A DNA stretch of 37,471 nt. Source: a virus. The stretch's first letter is position 1. The number at the start of each line of letters is the position of its first letter. Positions 37,471 through 37,471 of the stretch are shown piece by piece. Below the pieces are notes generated by a model. That model had not been told where the DNA came from. It ran no database searches and saw only the letters and a list, made by a program, of their open reading frames with translations. The position numbers were made by a program, and so were the translations under genes. The stretch spans positions 1 to 37,471 of the IMG/VR virus record IMGVR_UViG_3300023094_000007, one strand, 5' to 3'.

Positions 37471-37471
37471 A
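37345..37471. repeat. Right copy of the 127-base terminal repeat
   Basis: Identical to 1-127; see the left copy. One copy should be removed to represent the circle. Confidence 0.93.

Noticed and set aside
1-37471. tRNA genes, CRISPR arrays, insertion sequences, integrase
   Set aside because: None recognised by eye on either strand; tRNAscan and HMM searches would be needed to exclude them.

Overview
The window is one complete small tailed-phage genome with siphovirus-type gene content. The first 127 bases are repeated exactly as the last 127 (1-127 = 37345-37471), so the contig closes into a circle of 37,344 bp. The repeat length matches a common assembler k-mer, so it is best read as circular or circularly permuted DNA rather than a biological end repeat. 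The host is very probably a Bacteroidota (Sphingobacteriales/Flavobacteriales-like) bacterium. The best promoters fit the TTTG-N19/20-TAnnTTTG pattern of that phylum, starts mostly lack Shine-Dalgarno sequences, and several families are typical of Bacteroidota phages (BT4734/VirE-type primase, YopX, DUF5681-type small terminase).

Layout on the circle. (1) Late plus-strand module, 3144-22811. A consensus promoter is followed by small and large terminase, portal, SPP1-gp7-like minor head protein, prohead protease, HK97-fold capsid, an intrinsic terminator, head-tail connectors, tail tube, tail chaperone with a -1 frameshift, tape measure, a large tail protein, an S74 tail fibre, membrane proteins, an M15 endolysin and small holin-like proteins. 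A reverse-strand cassette (6967-7753: HTH protein, GIY-YIG nuclease, unknown) interrupts the head genes, and a GIY-YIG nuclease sits directly after the endolysin. (2) Minus-strand operon, 25466-22791. A ribbon-helix-helix-like regulator heads ten tightly coupled small genes, most encoding membrane, secreted, lipoprotein or outer-membrane-barrel-like products. (3) Early/replication plus-strand module, 25658 through the junction to 3140. It holds small early genes, YopX, a structured leader, a Sak4-like ATPase, Gp157, SSB, an SF2 helicase, a VRR-NUC nuclease, a Cro-like HTH, a RepA-like ATPase, a repeat-rich putative origin, a primase, RHH proteins, a PAPS-reductase-like protein and many small zinc-ribbon or unknown genes.

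Control. The 25467-25657 interval looks like a divergent switch: two opposite promoters, each with the same 13-bp motif between its -33 and -7 elements, next to the RHH-like gene. Three regulator genes and one homing-nuclease gene have a -7-like box 3-4 nt before the start codon, suggesting leaderless mRNAs. I saw no integrase, so the phage is either lytic or persists extrachromosomally. The iteron-like repeats beside a RepA-like ATPase and a primase leave the second option open.

Sixteen coding features reported here are small genes or frameshift products that an ordinary ATG/60-codon filter would miss. No tRNA, rRNA or CRISPR array was recognised by eye.
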